This document shows positions 35,901-45,140 of a stretch of DNA of 64,000 bases, in pieces. The stretch's first letter is position 1; every line of letters starts with the position of its first letter. Under the pieces are notes generated by a model, which did no database searches, was not told where the DNA came from, and saw nothing but the letters and a program-made list of their open reading frames with translations. A program made the translations under genes and the position numbers. The stretch is from Cellulosimicrobium funkei (GTDB taxonomy: Bacteria; Actinomycetota; Actinomycetes; Actinomycetales; Cellulomonadaceae): the NCBI RefSeq assembly GCF_004519295.1, contig NZ_SOZH01000009.1:175891-239890 (forward strand). The letters run 5' to 3'.

Positions 35901-35939
35901 CGCCGGTGCCCCCGGGTCCTCGACCCGGGGGCACCGGCG
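35901..35939. terminator. 18-bp hairpin after LamG/PKD gene
   Basis: Arms 35901-35918 and 35922-35939 pair perfectly (18 bp) around CTC. It lies 19 bp after the stop at 35881 and ahead of the convergent polymerase gene end at 35986. Confidence 0.85.
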
Positions 35940-35941
35940 CG

Positions 35942-35985
35942 TCCCGGGGGCTTCCCGGGGGCTTCCCGGGGGCTTCCCGGGGGGC
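35942..35985. repeat. four 11-bp tandem repeats
   Basis: TCCCGGGGGCT-type units repeat four times in register directly after the hairpin and touch the stop codon of the polymerase gene at 35986. Each unit is itself nearly palindromic (CCCGGGGG). It may be a slippage product or add to termination from either side. Confidence 0.75.
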
Positions 35986-37275
35986 TCAGGGACTACCGAG
36001 CGGGGTGGCGCTGCCGCGGTCGGGCAGCGTGTACGGCGTCGCGATCGCCACGCCGAGCATGAGGACGGTGGCGGACACCGAGTAGAACGGGCTGAAGAGC
36101 AGGTCCCACGCGCACGAGAGCGCGAGGTAGAGCAGGAGTGCCGACGCCGCGTTGCGGCCGAGGTCGGCCAGCGTGCCGCGCCAGACGACGACGACGCACG
36201 CGACGGCGAACAGCATGCCGACGAGCCCGAACCGGATCCACTGGTCGCCGAGCACGGAGTGCACCTCGAAGCCCGACCCGAAGAGGTACTTCTCCACGTA
36301 GCCGTTGTTCGGGTCGTAGTTGAGCCGCGCCATCCCGGTCTTGGCGGTGAGCAGGTCCTCGAGGTTGGGCACAGCGCCTGCTCCGTACCCCCAGGGTCGG
36401 GCCGCGACGAGCGCGGTCGCGGCCCCCATCTCGGGCCGCCCGCCCGTGAAGACGGAGCCCGACGTCTGGATCTGCATCTCCGTGCGCTGCTGCGCGTCCG
36501 CGCCGAGGTAGCCGTCGAGCACGAGGGTCTGCATCCCGAGGAAGACGACGAGCGCGAGCACGCCGAGCTGCGTCGCGACGCGCACCCCGCCGGACCGCAC
36601 GCGCAGGCCGGTGCGCATCGCCTGCCAGGCGACGAGGAGGGCGACCATGAGCATCGTCGTCGCCGCCGACCGGGAGTCGTTGACCGCGGAGACCCCGGCG
36701 AGCGCGAGGGCGGCGACGACCTGGAGCCCGCGCGACCGCGTGCTGAGGCACAGCGCGAGCACGAGCACGGTCACGGGCATGCCGAACGTGTACTTCCAGG
36801 GGTTGTCGGCGCCCCCCGTCCGGAGCACGGCCGCGGCGAGCGCGCCGACCCCGAAGAGGACGGCGACGGTCGAGGTCTCGAGGACGGCGCGGCACCACAG
36901 GAGCACCCCGGCGCCGAGGACGAGCGCCGAGAGCGTGATGAGGCCGCCACGCAGCGCCAGCGACGACAGCACGCGGTCCGGGGCGGAGAGCTCGGTGAGC
37001 AGGACGCCGCTGAGCAGGGCGAGGACGCCGAGCCCTACGAACCACCGGCCGGGCCGGGACCGGCGCACGACGGGGAGCCACACGGGGAGCAGCACGAGCC
37101 CGACGACGATCGCCGGGGTGATCCCCGCGACGGTCGGGACCCAGGCGCCGCACGCGAGGGCGGCTGCGCCGGCCGCGATCCGCGTCGCGACGTCGGACGC
37201 CCCCGGGAGGGGCTGCGGCGCCGGGACGGTCGTCCGGGGCCCGGTGCCGGGCTCGGCCCCGGCGCGCGCCGTCAT
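35986..37275 (-). CDS. Wzy-like O-antigen/EPS polymerase (O-antigen ligase family)
   Basis: 429 residues with about eleven membrane helices. The large extracytoplasmic loop between late helices (about 275-345) contains TSGSVFTGGRPEMGAATALV, RPWGYGAGAVPN and GYVEKYLFGSGFEVHSVLGD, matching the Wzy_C/O-antigen ligase pattern with an Arg early and a His late in the loop. Such proteins join lipid-linked repeat units on the outer face of the membrane. It follows the BY-kinase gene with an 18-bp gap and shares its operon. Substrate unknown. Confidence 0.82.
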   Translation of the reverse strand: MTARAGAEPGTGPRTTVPAPQPLPGASDVATRIAAGAAALACGAWVPTVAGITPAIVVGLVLLPVWLPVVRRSRPGRWFVGLGVLALLSGVLLTELSAPDRVLSSLALRGGLITLSALVLGAGVLLWCRAVLETSTVAVLFGVGALAAAVLRTGGADNPWKYTFGMPVTVLVLALCLSTRSRGLQVVAALALAGVSAVNDSRSAATTMLMVALLVAWQAMRTGLRVRSGGVRVATQLGVLALVVFLGMQTLVLDGYLGADAQQRTEMQIQTSGSVFTGGRPEMGAATALVAARPWGYGAGAVPNLEDLLTAKTGMARLNYDPNNGYVEKYLFGSGFEVHSVLGDQWIRFGLVGMLFAVACVVVVWRGTLADLGRNAASALLLYLALSCAWDLLFSPFYSVSATVLMLGVAIATPYTLPDRGSATPLGSP

Positions 37276-37293
37276 CGCGTCGTCATCCGGTCG

Positions 37294-38757
37294 TCACGGC
37301 GTCGTGCGGCGGTCCGCGTCCTCGACGGCGCGCGGCGCCGCCGCGTCGTCGGCCGTCGCGACGGGGCGGACGTCCGCGGATCCGGTCTCGCGAGAGAACG
37401 CGCCGGGGATGCCGACCCGGGGGTCGTCGACGTAGTAGGCGCTGCGCCCGCGCGGCTTGACGTCGTTGAGCACGATGCCGATGACGTCCGCCTCGCCCCG
37501 CTCGAACTTGTCGACCGTCTGGCGCAGCCGCGAGATGCGGGTCTTGCGGGCCCGCGCGACGACGAGCACGCCGTCCACGGCGCGCGAGAGCCACAGCGGG
37601 TCGCTCAGCGGGAGGATGGGCGCGGTGTCGATCACGACGTAGTCGTAGTGCGTCCGCAGGTCGCCGATCACGGCGACGAGCCGCTCGGAGGACAGCAGCA
37701 CGCCGGGGTTCGCGGGCAGGACCCCGCTCGGCAGCACGAAGAGGTTGGGGCGCGTCCAGGGGAGCACGATGTCCTCCTGGGCCACGTCGCCGACGAGCAG
37801 GTTCGTCAGGCCGACCGACCCCTCCAGCCCGGTGACGCGCGCGATCGAGGGCCGGCGCAGGTCGGCGTCGACGAGGAGCACGCTGCTCCCGTCCTCGGCG
37901 AGCGAGAGCGCGAGGCTGATCGCGATCGAGCTCTTCCCCTCGCCCGCGTCGCCGGAGGAGACCATGAGCACACGGCGGCCGTGGTCGACGTCGGCGAAGC
38001 GCACGTTGGCGACGAGCGTGCGCACGCTCTCGGACGGGCGGCTGCCCGGCCCCGCGGCGACGACGGCGGGCAGCGACGTGCGCGACGGCACCTTGACGAC
38101 CTCGCCGAGGAACGGCACGCCGAGCATCGACTGGATCGACGACGAGCTGACGACGCGGCGCGCGAGCAGCTCGCGCAGGACGGCGTACGTCACGCCGACG
38201 GCGAGGCCCGCGGCGAGGCCGACCATCGTGAGCAGGCGCGTGTTGGGCGCGATGGGGTTCACGGGCTGGCGCGCGGGGGCGATCGTCGTGATCCGCACGG
38301 CCGACGAGCTGTCGGCGAGCTGCGGCGACAGCTCGGGGACGGCCAGCGCGAGCTGGTCGCTGATGCCGTCGGCGATCTCGCGCGCGCGGTCCGGCGAGGT
38401 GTCGCTCACCGCGATCTCGATGACCACCGTGTTGAGCGGCGTGTTCACGCTGACGCTGCGGGCCAGGCGGGCGGGCGTGGTGTCGAGGCCCAGGTCCTCG
38501 ATCACGGGCTCCAGCACGTACGGCGACTGCGCGAGCACCGCGTACGACGCCACGAGGTTCTGCACGTAGTTCGAGCCCTGCACGAGCTCGGCGGCGTTCT
38601 CGCCCTGCTCGGGGACGACCATCACCGACGCCGACGACTGGTACACCTTCGGTTCCGAGCGCGCGTAGCCGAACCCGGCGACCGCCCCCAGGACGGCGCA
38701 CACGGCGACCACGACCCAGTGGCGCAGCACCGCGGTCACGTACTCGCGCAGCGTCAT
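37294..38757 (-). CDS. chain-length determinant/BY-kinase fusion (Wzc-like)
   Basis: 487 residues from ATG 38757, after GGAGGGCGAGAG. The Wzz part has TM1 at about 12-32 (HWVVVAVCAVLGAVAGFGYA), an extracytoplasmic loop, and TM2 at about 183-203, preceded by the proline-rich PVNPIAPN. The cytosolic kinase has Walker A SSGDAGEGKSSIAISLALSL near 268, Walker A' VLLVDADLRRPS, and Walker B YDYVVIDTAPILPLSDPL. BY-kinases normally end in a tyrosine cluster; here only YY (SAYYVDDPR) is present 45 residues before the end. It sets polymer length by oligomer cycling with a phosphatase, probably the LMW-PTP at 44181. Confidence 0.92.
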   Translation of the reverse strand: MTLREYVTAVLRHWVVVAVCAVLGAVAGFGYARSEPKVYQSSASVMVVPEQGENAAELVQGSNYVQNLVASYAVLAQSPYVLEPVIEDLGLDTTPARLARSVSVNTPLNTVVIEIAVSDTSPDRAREIADGISDQLALAVPELSPQLADSSSAVRITTIAPARQPVNPIAPNTRLLTMVGLAAGLAVGVTYAVLRELLARRVVSSSSIQSMLGVPFLGEVVKVPSRTSLPAVVAAGPGSRPSESVRTLVANVRFADVDHGRRVLMVSSGDAGEGKSSIAISLALSLAEDGSSVLLVDADLRRPSIARVTGLEGSVGLTNLLVGDVAQEDIVLPWTRPNLFVLPSGVLPANPGVLLSSERLVAVIGDLRTHYDYVVIDTAPILPLSDPLWLSRAVDGVLVVARARKTRISRLRQTVDKFERGEADVIGIVLNDVKPRGRSAYYVDDPRVGIPGAFSRETGSADVRPVATADDAAAPRAVEDADRRTTP

Positions 38758-38847
38758 CTCTCGCCCTCCGCGGCCGGTCGGCACCGTCGGCGACGGGCCC
38801 TGCCGTCCACCGTAGTCGGGCGCACCGGACGGTCGCCGCAGGTCGGG

Positions 38848-38862
38848 CGGGATTCACCCTCC
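38848..38862. promoter_or_regulatory. degenerate GGGTGAAT element upstream of wzc-like gene
   Basis: On the minus strand GGAGGGTGAATCCCG lies 91 bp before the BY-kinase start. It retains the GGGTGAAT half of the island element but not the full palindrome. The region lies between the divergent BY-kinase and flippase genes. Confidence 0.35.
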
Positions 38863-38966
38863 CGCGACGGTCGGATCTCGTGGAGAAGGTCCTAAGATCG
38901 TGAATTCCGGGCAGCGGACCGGCGCTCGGGCCTGCGGGCGACGCACCGGGAGCACGAGGAGGACGA

Positions 38967-40310
38967 GTGGGCCTCTGGCGTTCGGTGACCGGGACGGCCG
39001 GCGCCAAGGTCGCCGTGATGGGCCTGGCGGGGCTCCTCGGGATCGTCACCAGCCGCCTCATCATCGAGCACTTCGGCGTCGCGTCCTACGCCCAGTACGG
39101 GCTGCTCAACGGGCTGCGCAACCTCCTGCCGTTCGCCGACCTCGGCATCGGCGCGGTCGTCATCAACGCCATCGCGGAGGCGTCGTCCCCGCGCGAGTCG
39201 GAGCGGGTCCACCGGACGCTGACGACGGCGCTGCGCGTCCTCACCGTCTCGGGCCTGACCATCGCCGCCGTGTGCGTGGCGATCCAGCTCCTCGGGTGGT
39301 GGCCCCTCCTGCTGGGCGACGGCCTCGTCGCGGGCGGGGACGTCGTCGCGACGCTGTGTCTCGTGGTGTTCGGGCTGTCGCTCCCGCTGGGGATCGGCAT
39401 CCGGGTCCTCATCGGGCTCAAGCAGAACGTGCTCCAGACGTTCCTCCAGGGCATCGTGTCGCCGCTCTTCTTCGTCGGCGTCGTCGTGCTCGTCCTCGTC
39501 GGCAAGGGGCAGGGCGGCAACTACGTCGCGCTCGTCTCCTACGTCGCGGCCGGGCTCGCGTCGGCGATCACGGTGAGCGTCGCGGCGCGCCTGCTCGCGC
39601 CCCAGGTCGGCCGGGCGTTCCGCGACGTCCCGCGGCGCCGGGCCGTGCCCGGGGTGCCGGTGGCATCGGTCGCGGTGCCGATGCTCGTGCAGTCCGTCGC
39701 GATGCCGGTCGCGATGCAGAGCGACCGGCTGCTCCTGTCCCACCTGTCGACGACGCAGGCGCTCGCGCAGTACACGTTCGCGACCCAGCTCTTCGGGCTC
39801 GTCATGCAGGCGATCATCGCGGCGGGGGTCAGCATGTGGCCCTACTTCGCGCAGGCGCGGGCGCGCGACGAGGTGATGAGCCCGTTCCGGATCTCGCTCG
39901 CGTTCCTCGCCGGGGGCGTGCTGCTGTCCACGGTGCTCGCGCTGTGCCTGCCGTTCCTCCAGGACGTGGTCGCCGACGGCAAGATCACCGTGCCGCTCGC
40001 GCTCGTCCTCGGCTACTGCGCGCTCGTCGCGGTCCAGGCGCTCAACTACCCGCCGGGCATGTACATGACCGACGAGCGCGGCCTGCGGTTCCAGGTCGTC
40101 CCTGTCCTGCTCATGACCGTGAGCAACGTGGCGCTCTCGTGGGTGCTCATCGAGCCGCTGGGCGCGGCCGGGCCGGTCGTCGGGTCGGCGGTCGCGATCC
40201 TCGTCTTCCAGGTGGTGCCGAACTCGATCTGGGTCGCCCGGGACCTGCGCGCCCGGCGGCGGGCCGCGGCGGCGGGGCGCTCGGAGGAGGCCCCGGTGGC
40301 GGGGGCCTGA
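38967..40310 (+). CDS. Wzx-like polysaccharide flippase (MATE/oligosaccharidyl-lipid family)
   Basis: 447 residues from GTG 38967 after GAGGAGGACGA. Twelve to fourteen membrane helices. The N-terminal helix GAKVAVMGLAGLLGIVTSRL is followed by YAQYGLLNGLRNLLPFADLG, the early conserved pattern of Wzx-type flippases (YGxxxxLxxLxxLxxxxDLG), and MPVAMQSDRLLLSHLSTTQA lies in the middle. It moves lipid-linked repeat units across the membrane for the Wzy-like enzyme. It is divergent from the wzc-wzy operon, 209 bp apart, completing a Wzx/Wzy-type assembly set. Confidence 0.9.
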   Translation: MGLWRSVTGTAGAKVAVMGLAGLLGIVTSRLIIEHFGVASYAQYGLLNGLRNLLPFADLGIGAVVINAIAEASSPRESERVHRTLTTALRVLTVSGLTIAAVCVAIQLLGWWPLLLGDGLVAGGDVVATLCLVVFGLSLPLGIGIRVLIGLKQNVLQTFLQGIVSPLFFVGVVVLVLVGKGQGGNYVALVSYVAAGLASAITVSVAARLLAPQVGRAFRDVPRRRAVPGVPVASVAVPMLVQSVAMPVAMQSDRLLLSHLSTTQALAQYTFATQLFGLVMQAIIAAGVSMWPYFAQARARDEVMSPFRISLAFLAGGVLLSTVLALCLPFLQDVVADGKITVPLALVLGYCALVAVQALNYPPGMYMTDERGLRFQVVPVLLMTVSNVALSWVLIEPLGAAGPVVGSAVAILVFQVVPNSIWVARDLRARRRAAAAGRSEEAPVAGA

Positions 40311-40337
40311 CGCACGCCCGCGCGCGGAACGATGTGG

Positions 40338-40358
40338 GTCCACGCGCGTAGTGTGGAC
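40338..40358. promoter_or_regulatory. mfd -10 box within an inverted repeat
   Basis: GTCCAC (40338-40343) and GTGGAC (40353-40358) are inverted 6-bp arms. The -10-like TAGTGT (40349-40354) overlaps the right arm. A DNA-binding protein here could modulate mfd, but 6-bp arms may be chance. Confidence 0.35.
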
Positions 40359-40420
40359 GCCGGACCCGATCGCCCGCCCCGGTCGGGACCGTCGTCGTGC
40401 CCTCTCCTCGAAGGACCCCC

Positions 40421-43400
40421 ATGAACCTCACCGGCATCCTGCCCGCGCTGCTCGCCGACCAGGCCGCGGCGGCCGCGGTCGAGCACGTGCGCGCCCGCGG
40501 CGAGGCCGACGTCGTCGGCCCGGCCGGCGTCCGCCCGCCGCTCCTCGCGGCGATGGCGGGGGCGCGCGCGACGGGGCCGGTGCCGGACGGCGACGCCCCG
40601 GGGTCGGGCGGCGGGGGTGGCCCGGCGTGGGCCGCGGGCTCGCGCCCGCTCGTGGTGGTGACCGCGACGGGGCGCGACGCGGACGAGCTGGCCGCGAGCG
40701 TGCGCGCCTACCTGCCGGACGAGCTGGGCGACGTCGTCGCGGTGCTGCCGAGCTGGGAGACGCTGCCGCACGAGCGCCTGAGCCCGCGCGCGGACACGGT
40801 CGCCAAGCGCATCGCGGTGTTCCGGCGCCTCGCGCACCCGGACCCGGAGGTCGGCCCGTCCGGTCCCGTCCGGGTGCTCGTCATGCCGGTCCGGGCGCTC
40901 CTGCAGCCCGTCGTGGACGGGCTGGGGGACCTCGAGCCGGTCGAGCTGCACGCGGGCACGACGGCGGACCTCACCGACGTCGCGGAGCGGCTCGTCGCGG
41001 CGGCGTACACGCGCGTGGACATGGTCGAGCGGCGCGGCGAGTTCGCGGTCCGCGGCGGCATCCTCGACATCTTCCCGCCCACGGAGGACCACCCGCTGCG
41101 CGTGGAGTTCTGGGGCGACGAGGTGTCGGAGATCCGCTGGTTCGCGGTCGCCGACCAGCGCAGCCTGGAGATCGCCGAGCACGGGCTGTGGGCGCCGCCG
41201 TGCCGCGAGATCCTGCTCACGGACTCGGTACGGGCGCGGGCCGCCGCGCTGGTGGAGGACCTGCCGGGCGCGACGGAGATGCTGGACCGGCTCGCGGCGG
41301 GCGTCGCGGTCGAGGGCATGGAGTCCCTCGCGCCCGTGCTCGTGGACCGCATGGTCCCGGTGCTCGAGCTCGTGCCCGACGACGCGCTCCTCGTCGTGGA
41401 CGACGCCGAGCGCGTGCGCCGTCGCGCGCACGACCTGGTGGCGACCACGGAGGAGTTCCTCGCCGCGGCCTGGACGGGCGCGGTGGCGGGCGGCAAGGCG
41501 CCGGTCGACCTGTCCGCGGCGTCGTTCGAGACGTTCTCCGAGGTGCGCGCGGTCGCGCAGCGCCGCGGCCTGGGCTGGTGGACGCTGTCGTCGTTCGCGC
41601 TCGACAACCCCGACCTCGACGTCCCGCCAGACGCCGACGGGGGCGCTGCTGCGGACGCCACTGCGGCGAGCGGCGGCGCGGGCACGACGGCCGCCCACGT
41701 CGGCGAGAGCGCCGACGGCGTGCCGACCTTCACGCTCGGCGCGCGCGACGTCGAGTCCTACCGCGGCGACGTGGCGCGCGCGCTCGACGACGTGCGCGGG
41801 CTGCAGCACGCGGGCTGGCGGCTCGTGCTCACGACGGAGGGCCACGGGCCGGCCAAGCGCATGGTCGAGCAGCTCGGCGCGGCGGACACGCCCGCGCGCC
41901 TCGTGCCGCGGCTCGACGACGAGCCCGAGGGCGGCATCGTCCTCGTCACGCCGGCGATGGTCGGCAAGGGCTTCGTCGCGCCGGGGCTGCGGCTCGCCGT
42001 CTTCTCCGAGGCCGACCTCACGGGCCGGGCCGGCACGAGCACGCGCGACATGCGCAAGATGCCCAGCCGGCGTCGCAACGTCGTCGACCCGCTCCAGCTC
42101 AAGGCGGGCGACTTCGTGGTGCACGAGCAGCACGGCGTGGGCCGCTTCGTCGAGCTCGTGCAGCGCACGCTCGGCACGGGCGGCAACGCCGCGACGCGCG
42201 AGTACCTCGTGATCGAGTACGCGTCGAGCAAGCGTGGCCAGCCGGGCGACCGCCTGTTCGTGCCCATGGACCAGCTCGACCAGGTCACGAAGTACACTGG
42301 CGGCGAGGCACCGAGCCTCAACAAGATGGGCGGGTCGGACTGGGCCAAGACGAAGTCCCGCGCGCGCAAGCACGTCAAGGAGATCGCGGGCGAGCTCATC
42401 CGCCTGTACTCGGCGCGCATGGCGACGCAGGGCCATGCGTTCGGCCCGGACACGCCGTGGCAGCGCGAGCTGGAGGACGCGTTCGCGTACGTCGAGACGC
42501 CCGACCAGCTCGCGACGATCGACGAGGTCAAGGCCGACATGGAGAAGACGGTCCCGATGGACCGGCTCGTGTGCGGCGACGTCGGCTACGGCAAGACGGA
42601 GATCGCGATCCGCGCGGCGTTCAAGGCGGTCCAGGACGGCAAGCAGGTCGCGGTGCTGGTGCCCACGACGCTGCTCGTGCAGCAGCACCTCGAGACGTTC
42701 TCCGAGCGGTACGCGGGCTTCCCCGTGACGGTCAAGGCGCTGTCGCGCTTCCAGACCCCCAAGGAGTCCGAGGAGGTCGTGGACGGGCTGGCCCAGGGGA
42801 CGGTGGACGTCGTCATCGGCACCCACCGCCTCATCACGGGCAGCGTGCGGTTCAAGGACCTGGGCCTCGTCATCATCGACGAGGAGCAGCGGTTCGGCGT
42901 CGAGCACAAGGAGACGCTCAAGCAGCTGCGGACCAACGTGGACGTGCTCGCCATGTCCGCGACCCCGATCCCGCGCACGCTCGAGATGGCCGTCACGGGC
43001 ATCCGCGAGATGTCGACCCTCGCGACCCCGCCGGAGGAGCGCCACCCCGTCCTCACGTACGTCGGGGCGTACGAGGAGAAGCAGATCGCCGCGGCGCTGC
43101 GCCGCGAGCTCCTGCGCGAGGGTCAGGTGTTCTACGTGCACAACAAGGTCGAGACGATCGAGCGCACCGCGGCGCGGCTGCGCGAGCTCGTCCCCGAGGC
43201 CCGCGTGGGCGTCGCGCACGGCAAGATGAACGAGCACCAGCTCGACCAGGTGATCCGGGCGTTCTGGGAGAAGGAGCTCGACGTCCTCGTCTGCACGACG
43301 ATCATCGAGACGGGCCTCGACATCTCCAACGCGAACACGCTCATCCTCGAGCGCGCGGACATGCTCGGCCTCTCCCAGCTCCACCAGCTCCGCGGCCGCG

Positions 43401-44173
43401 TGGGCCGCGGGCGCGAGCGCGCGTACGCGTACTTCCTGTACCCGCCCGAGCGGCCCCTCACCGAGACCGCGCACGACCGCCTCGCCACGATCGCGGCCCA
43501 CACCGACCTCGGCGCGGGCATGCAGGTCGCGATGAAGGACCTCGAGATCCGCGGCGCGGGCAACCTGCTCGGCGGGGAGCAGTCCGGCCACATCGCGGGC
43601 GTCGGGTTCGACCTGTACGTGCGCATGGTGGGGGAGGCCGTCGCCAACTACCGGGGCGACGGGCCCGAGGAGCAGCCGGAGGTCTCGATCGAGCTCCCGG
43701 TCGACGCGCACCTGCCGGAGTCCTACATCGCGACCGAGCGTCTGCGGCTCGAGGCGTACAAGAAGATCGCCGCCGCGGCCGACGCGCCGGAGCTCGCCGA
43801 GGTGCGGGCCGAGCTCGTCGACCGCTACGGCGCCCTCCCGGACGTCGCGTCCGCGCTGTTCGACGTCGCCGACTTCCGCAACCACGCCCGCCGGGCGGGG
43901 CTCACGGACGTCACCGCGCAGGGCAAGTTCATCCGGTTCGCGCCGGTCGACCTCCCCGAGTCGGCGCAGCTGCGGCTCAAGCGCCTCTACCCGGGCACGC
44001 TGCTCAAGCCCGCGATCCGGGCGATCCTCGTGCCGTACCCGACGACGGCGCGCATCGGCGGCCGCCCGCTGCGTGGCGCGGAGGTCCTCGGGTGGGCGCG
44101 CCAGCTCATCGACGCCGTGGTGCTCGGCGAGGTGAGCGCGGCCGCGACGGTGGGGACGTCGTCGGCCCGCTGA
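40421..44173 (+). CDS. mfd: transcription-repair coupling factor
   Basis: 1250 residues. It removes RNA polymerase stalled at DNA lesions and recruits UvrA. Order seen: UvrB-like N-terminal module ([37 protein letters not shown]), CarD-like RNA-polymerase interaction domain ([20 protein letters not shown] near 560), helicase Walker [20 protein letters not shown] near 717, [16 protein letters not shown], Walker [36 protein letters not shown], and [20 protein letters not shown] with QLRGRVGRG, then the TRCF C-terminal domain. Start ATG after GAAGGACCCCC. Full length and intact. It converges with the phosphatase gene (7-bp gap). Confidence 0.98.
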   Translation: MNLTGILPALLADQAAAAAVEHVRARGEADVVGPAGVRPPLLAAMAGARATGPVPDGDAPGSGGGGGPAWAAGSRPLVVVTATGRDADELAASVRAYLPDELGDVVAVLPSWETLPHERLSPRADTVAKRIAVFRRLAHPDPEVGPSGPVRVLVMPVRALLQPVVDGLGDLEPVELHAGTTADLTDVAERLVAAAYTRVDMVERRGEFAVRGGILDIFPPTEDHPLRVEFWGDEVSEIRWFAVADQRSLEIAEHGLWAPPCREILLTDSVRARAAALVEDLPGATEMLDRLAAGVAVEGMESLAPVLVDRMVPVLELVPDDALLVVDDAERVRRRAHDLVATTEEFLAAAWTGAVAGGKAPVDLSAASFETFSEVRAVAQRRGLGWWTLSSFALDNPDLDVPPDADGGAAADATAASGGAGTTAAHVGESADGVPTFTLGARDVESYRGDVARALDDVRGLQHAGWRLVLTTEGHGPAKRMVEQLGAADTPARLVPRLDDEPEGGIVLVTPAMVGKGFVAPGLRLAVFSEADLTGRAGTSTRDMRKMPSRRRNVVDPLQLKAGDFVVHEQHGVGRFVELVQRTLGTGGNAATREYLVIEYASSKRGQPGDRLFVPMDQLDQVTKYTGGEAPSLNKMGGSDWAKTKSRARKHVKEIAGELIRLYSARMATQGHAFGPDTPWQRELEDAFAYVETPDQLATIDEVKADMEKTVPMDRLVCGDVGYGKTEIAIRAAFKAVQDGKQVAVLVPTTLLVQQHLETFSERYAGFPVTVKALSRFQTPKESEEVVDGLAQGTVDVVIGTHRLITGSVRFKDLGLVIIDEEQRFGVEHKETLKQLRTNVDVLAMSATPIPRTLEMAVTGIREMSTLATPPEERHPVLTYVGAYEEKQIAAALRRELLREGQVFYVHNKVETIERTAARLRELVPEARVGVAHGKMNEHQLDQVIRAFWEKELDVLVCTTIIETGLDISNANTLILERADMLGLSQLHQLRGRVGRGRERAYAYFLYPPERPLTETAHDRLATIAAHTDLGAGMQVAMKDLEIRGAGNLLGGEQSGHIAGVGFDLYVRMVGEAVANYRGDGPEEQPEVSIELPVDAHLPESYIATERLRLEAYKKIAAAADAPELAEVRAELVDRYGALPDVASALFDVADFRNHARRAGLTDVTAQGKFIRFAPVDLPESAQLRLKRLYPGTLLKPAIRAILVPYPTTARIGGRPLRGAEVLGWARQLIDAVVLGEVSAAATVGTSSAR

Positions 44174-44180
44174 CGCGCGG

Positions 44181-44885
44181 TCAGCGCAGGCGCCAGCTCC
44201 GCCGGCCGCCGTGCCGGGGCGAGCTGCTGCCGCCGCGCCCGGTAGGGTCGGTGCCGTCCCCGCCGCCGGGGAACGGCGGCGTGCGCGCGCCGCGCTCGGT
44301 GAGGGTGGGGGACCACTCGAGGCGCCGGGCGGCGGGCGGGTGCACGACGCGGGCGACCGCCGCGACGGCGGTGTCGATCGTCGTGAACGCCTGCCGGTAG
44401 GCCCGCTCGGAGCGACCGTGCGGGTCCGGGATGTCGAGGGGTGTGCGCGGGGTGATCGTCCGGACGCGCTGCGCGCTCGCGATCTCCGGGAGGCGGGCGA
44501 TCCGGTCGGCGTCGGTCTCGTCCGGGTCGACGGGCAGGTCGATCGCCGAGAGCAGCGCGGCGAGCTCCAGGAGCGTGTAGGTGCGTCGGACGGCCTGCGG
44601 GACGAGGGTGACGACGGCGGCCCGCTGGGCCCGGGACATCGTGAGGACGAGGTCCGCCTGCTCGATCATCGCCGCCGTGAGCTGCCGCCCGGTGTGCGTC
44701 GACGCCTCCAGGCCGCGTGCCGTGAGCAGCCGCGCCATCGGCTCGTCGAGCGGTGCTCCTTCGAGCGCGTGCGTCCCGGCGCTCGACACCGTGACGCTCG
44801 TGTCGCTGCGGATGCTCAGCAGCCTCTCGGCGGTGGGGGAGCGGCAGACGTTCCCGGTGCACACGGTGAGGACCTGGGACGGCAT
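44181..44885 (-). CDS. low-molecular-weight protein-tyrosine phosphatase, Wzb-like
   Basis: 234 residues. Catalytic P-loop VCTGNVCRSPTAE (C-x5-R-S) at residues 8-20, and the general-acid aspartate in the DP motif IPDPHGRSERAYRQAF near 150-165. A typical LMW-PTP is 145-190 residues; this one has a Gly/Pro/Ser-rich tail of about 45 residues. It probably dephosphorylates the BY-kinase encoded at 37294. It is separated from the main island only by mfd. GTG 44900 would add five residues. Confidence 0.9.
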   Translation of the reverse strand: MPSQVLTVCTGNVCRSPTAERLLSIRSDTSVTVSSAGTHALEGAPLDEPMARLLTARGLEASTHTGRQLTAAMIEQADLVLTMSRAQRAAVVTLVPQAVRRTYTLLELAALLSAIDLPVDPDETDADRIARLPEIASAQRVRTITPRTPLDIPDPHGRSERAYRQAFTTIDTAVAAVARVVHPPAARRLEWSPTLTERGARTPPFPGGGDGTDPTGRGGSSSPRHGGRRSWRLR

Positions 44886-45017
44886 GACTGAGGTCGGCAC
44901 TCCCTCCGGTGCGCGGGGACGTCGTCCGGAAAGGCGACCGACCGAAGGTAGCACGCAGCGATCGGGCCCCTGCCGGGCGGGCGGGCGGGTGCGCTCCCAC
45001 GCGCTCGTCGAGCCCAC

Positions 45018-45030
45018 AATTCACCCGGTG
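45018..45030. promoter_or_regulatory. ATTCACCCGGTGG element upstream of cytidylyltransferase
   Basis: The minus-strand reading CCACCGGGTGAAT is one base shorter than the island palindrome. TAGCCT (45082-45087) downstream is the probable -10 of the cytidylyltransferase gene. A second TTCACCC half-site occurs at 45041-45047. Confidence 0.4.
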
Positions 45031-45140
45031 GGCCGCCTTCTTCACCCTCGGAGGGCGTGGTTCCGGGTCTCCTCCCGGTCCTAGCCTGGACGCGGCCCCC
45101 TCGCCGTGCGGGGCGCGCGGCCGAGGACGGGAGGACGGGC

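Noticed and set aside
40046..43885. A 1279-codon open frame on the minus strand opposite mfd
   Set aside because: It is the complement of mfd. Its protein is Arg/Asp/His/Val-rich with no domain, a result of GC-rich codon bias. Similar long antisense frames (for example 14610-18128 minus, 35107-38895 plus) were left out for the same reason.
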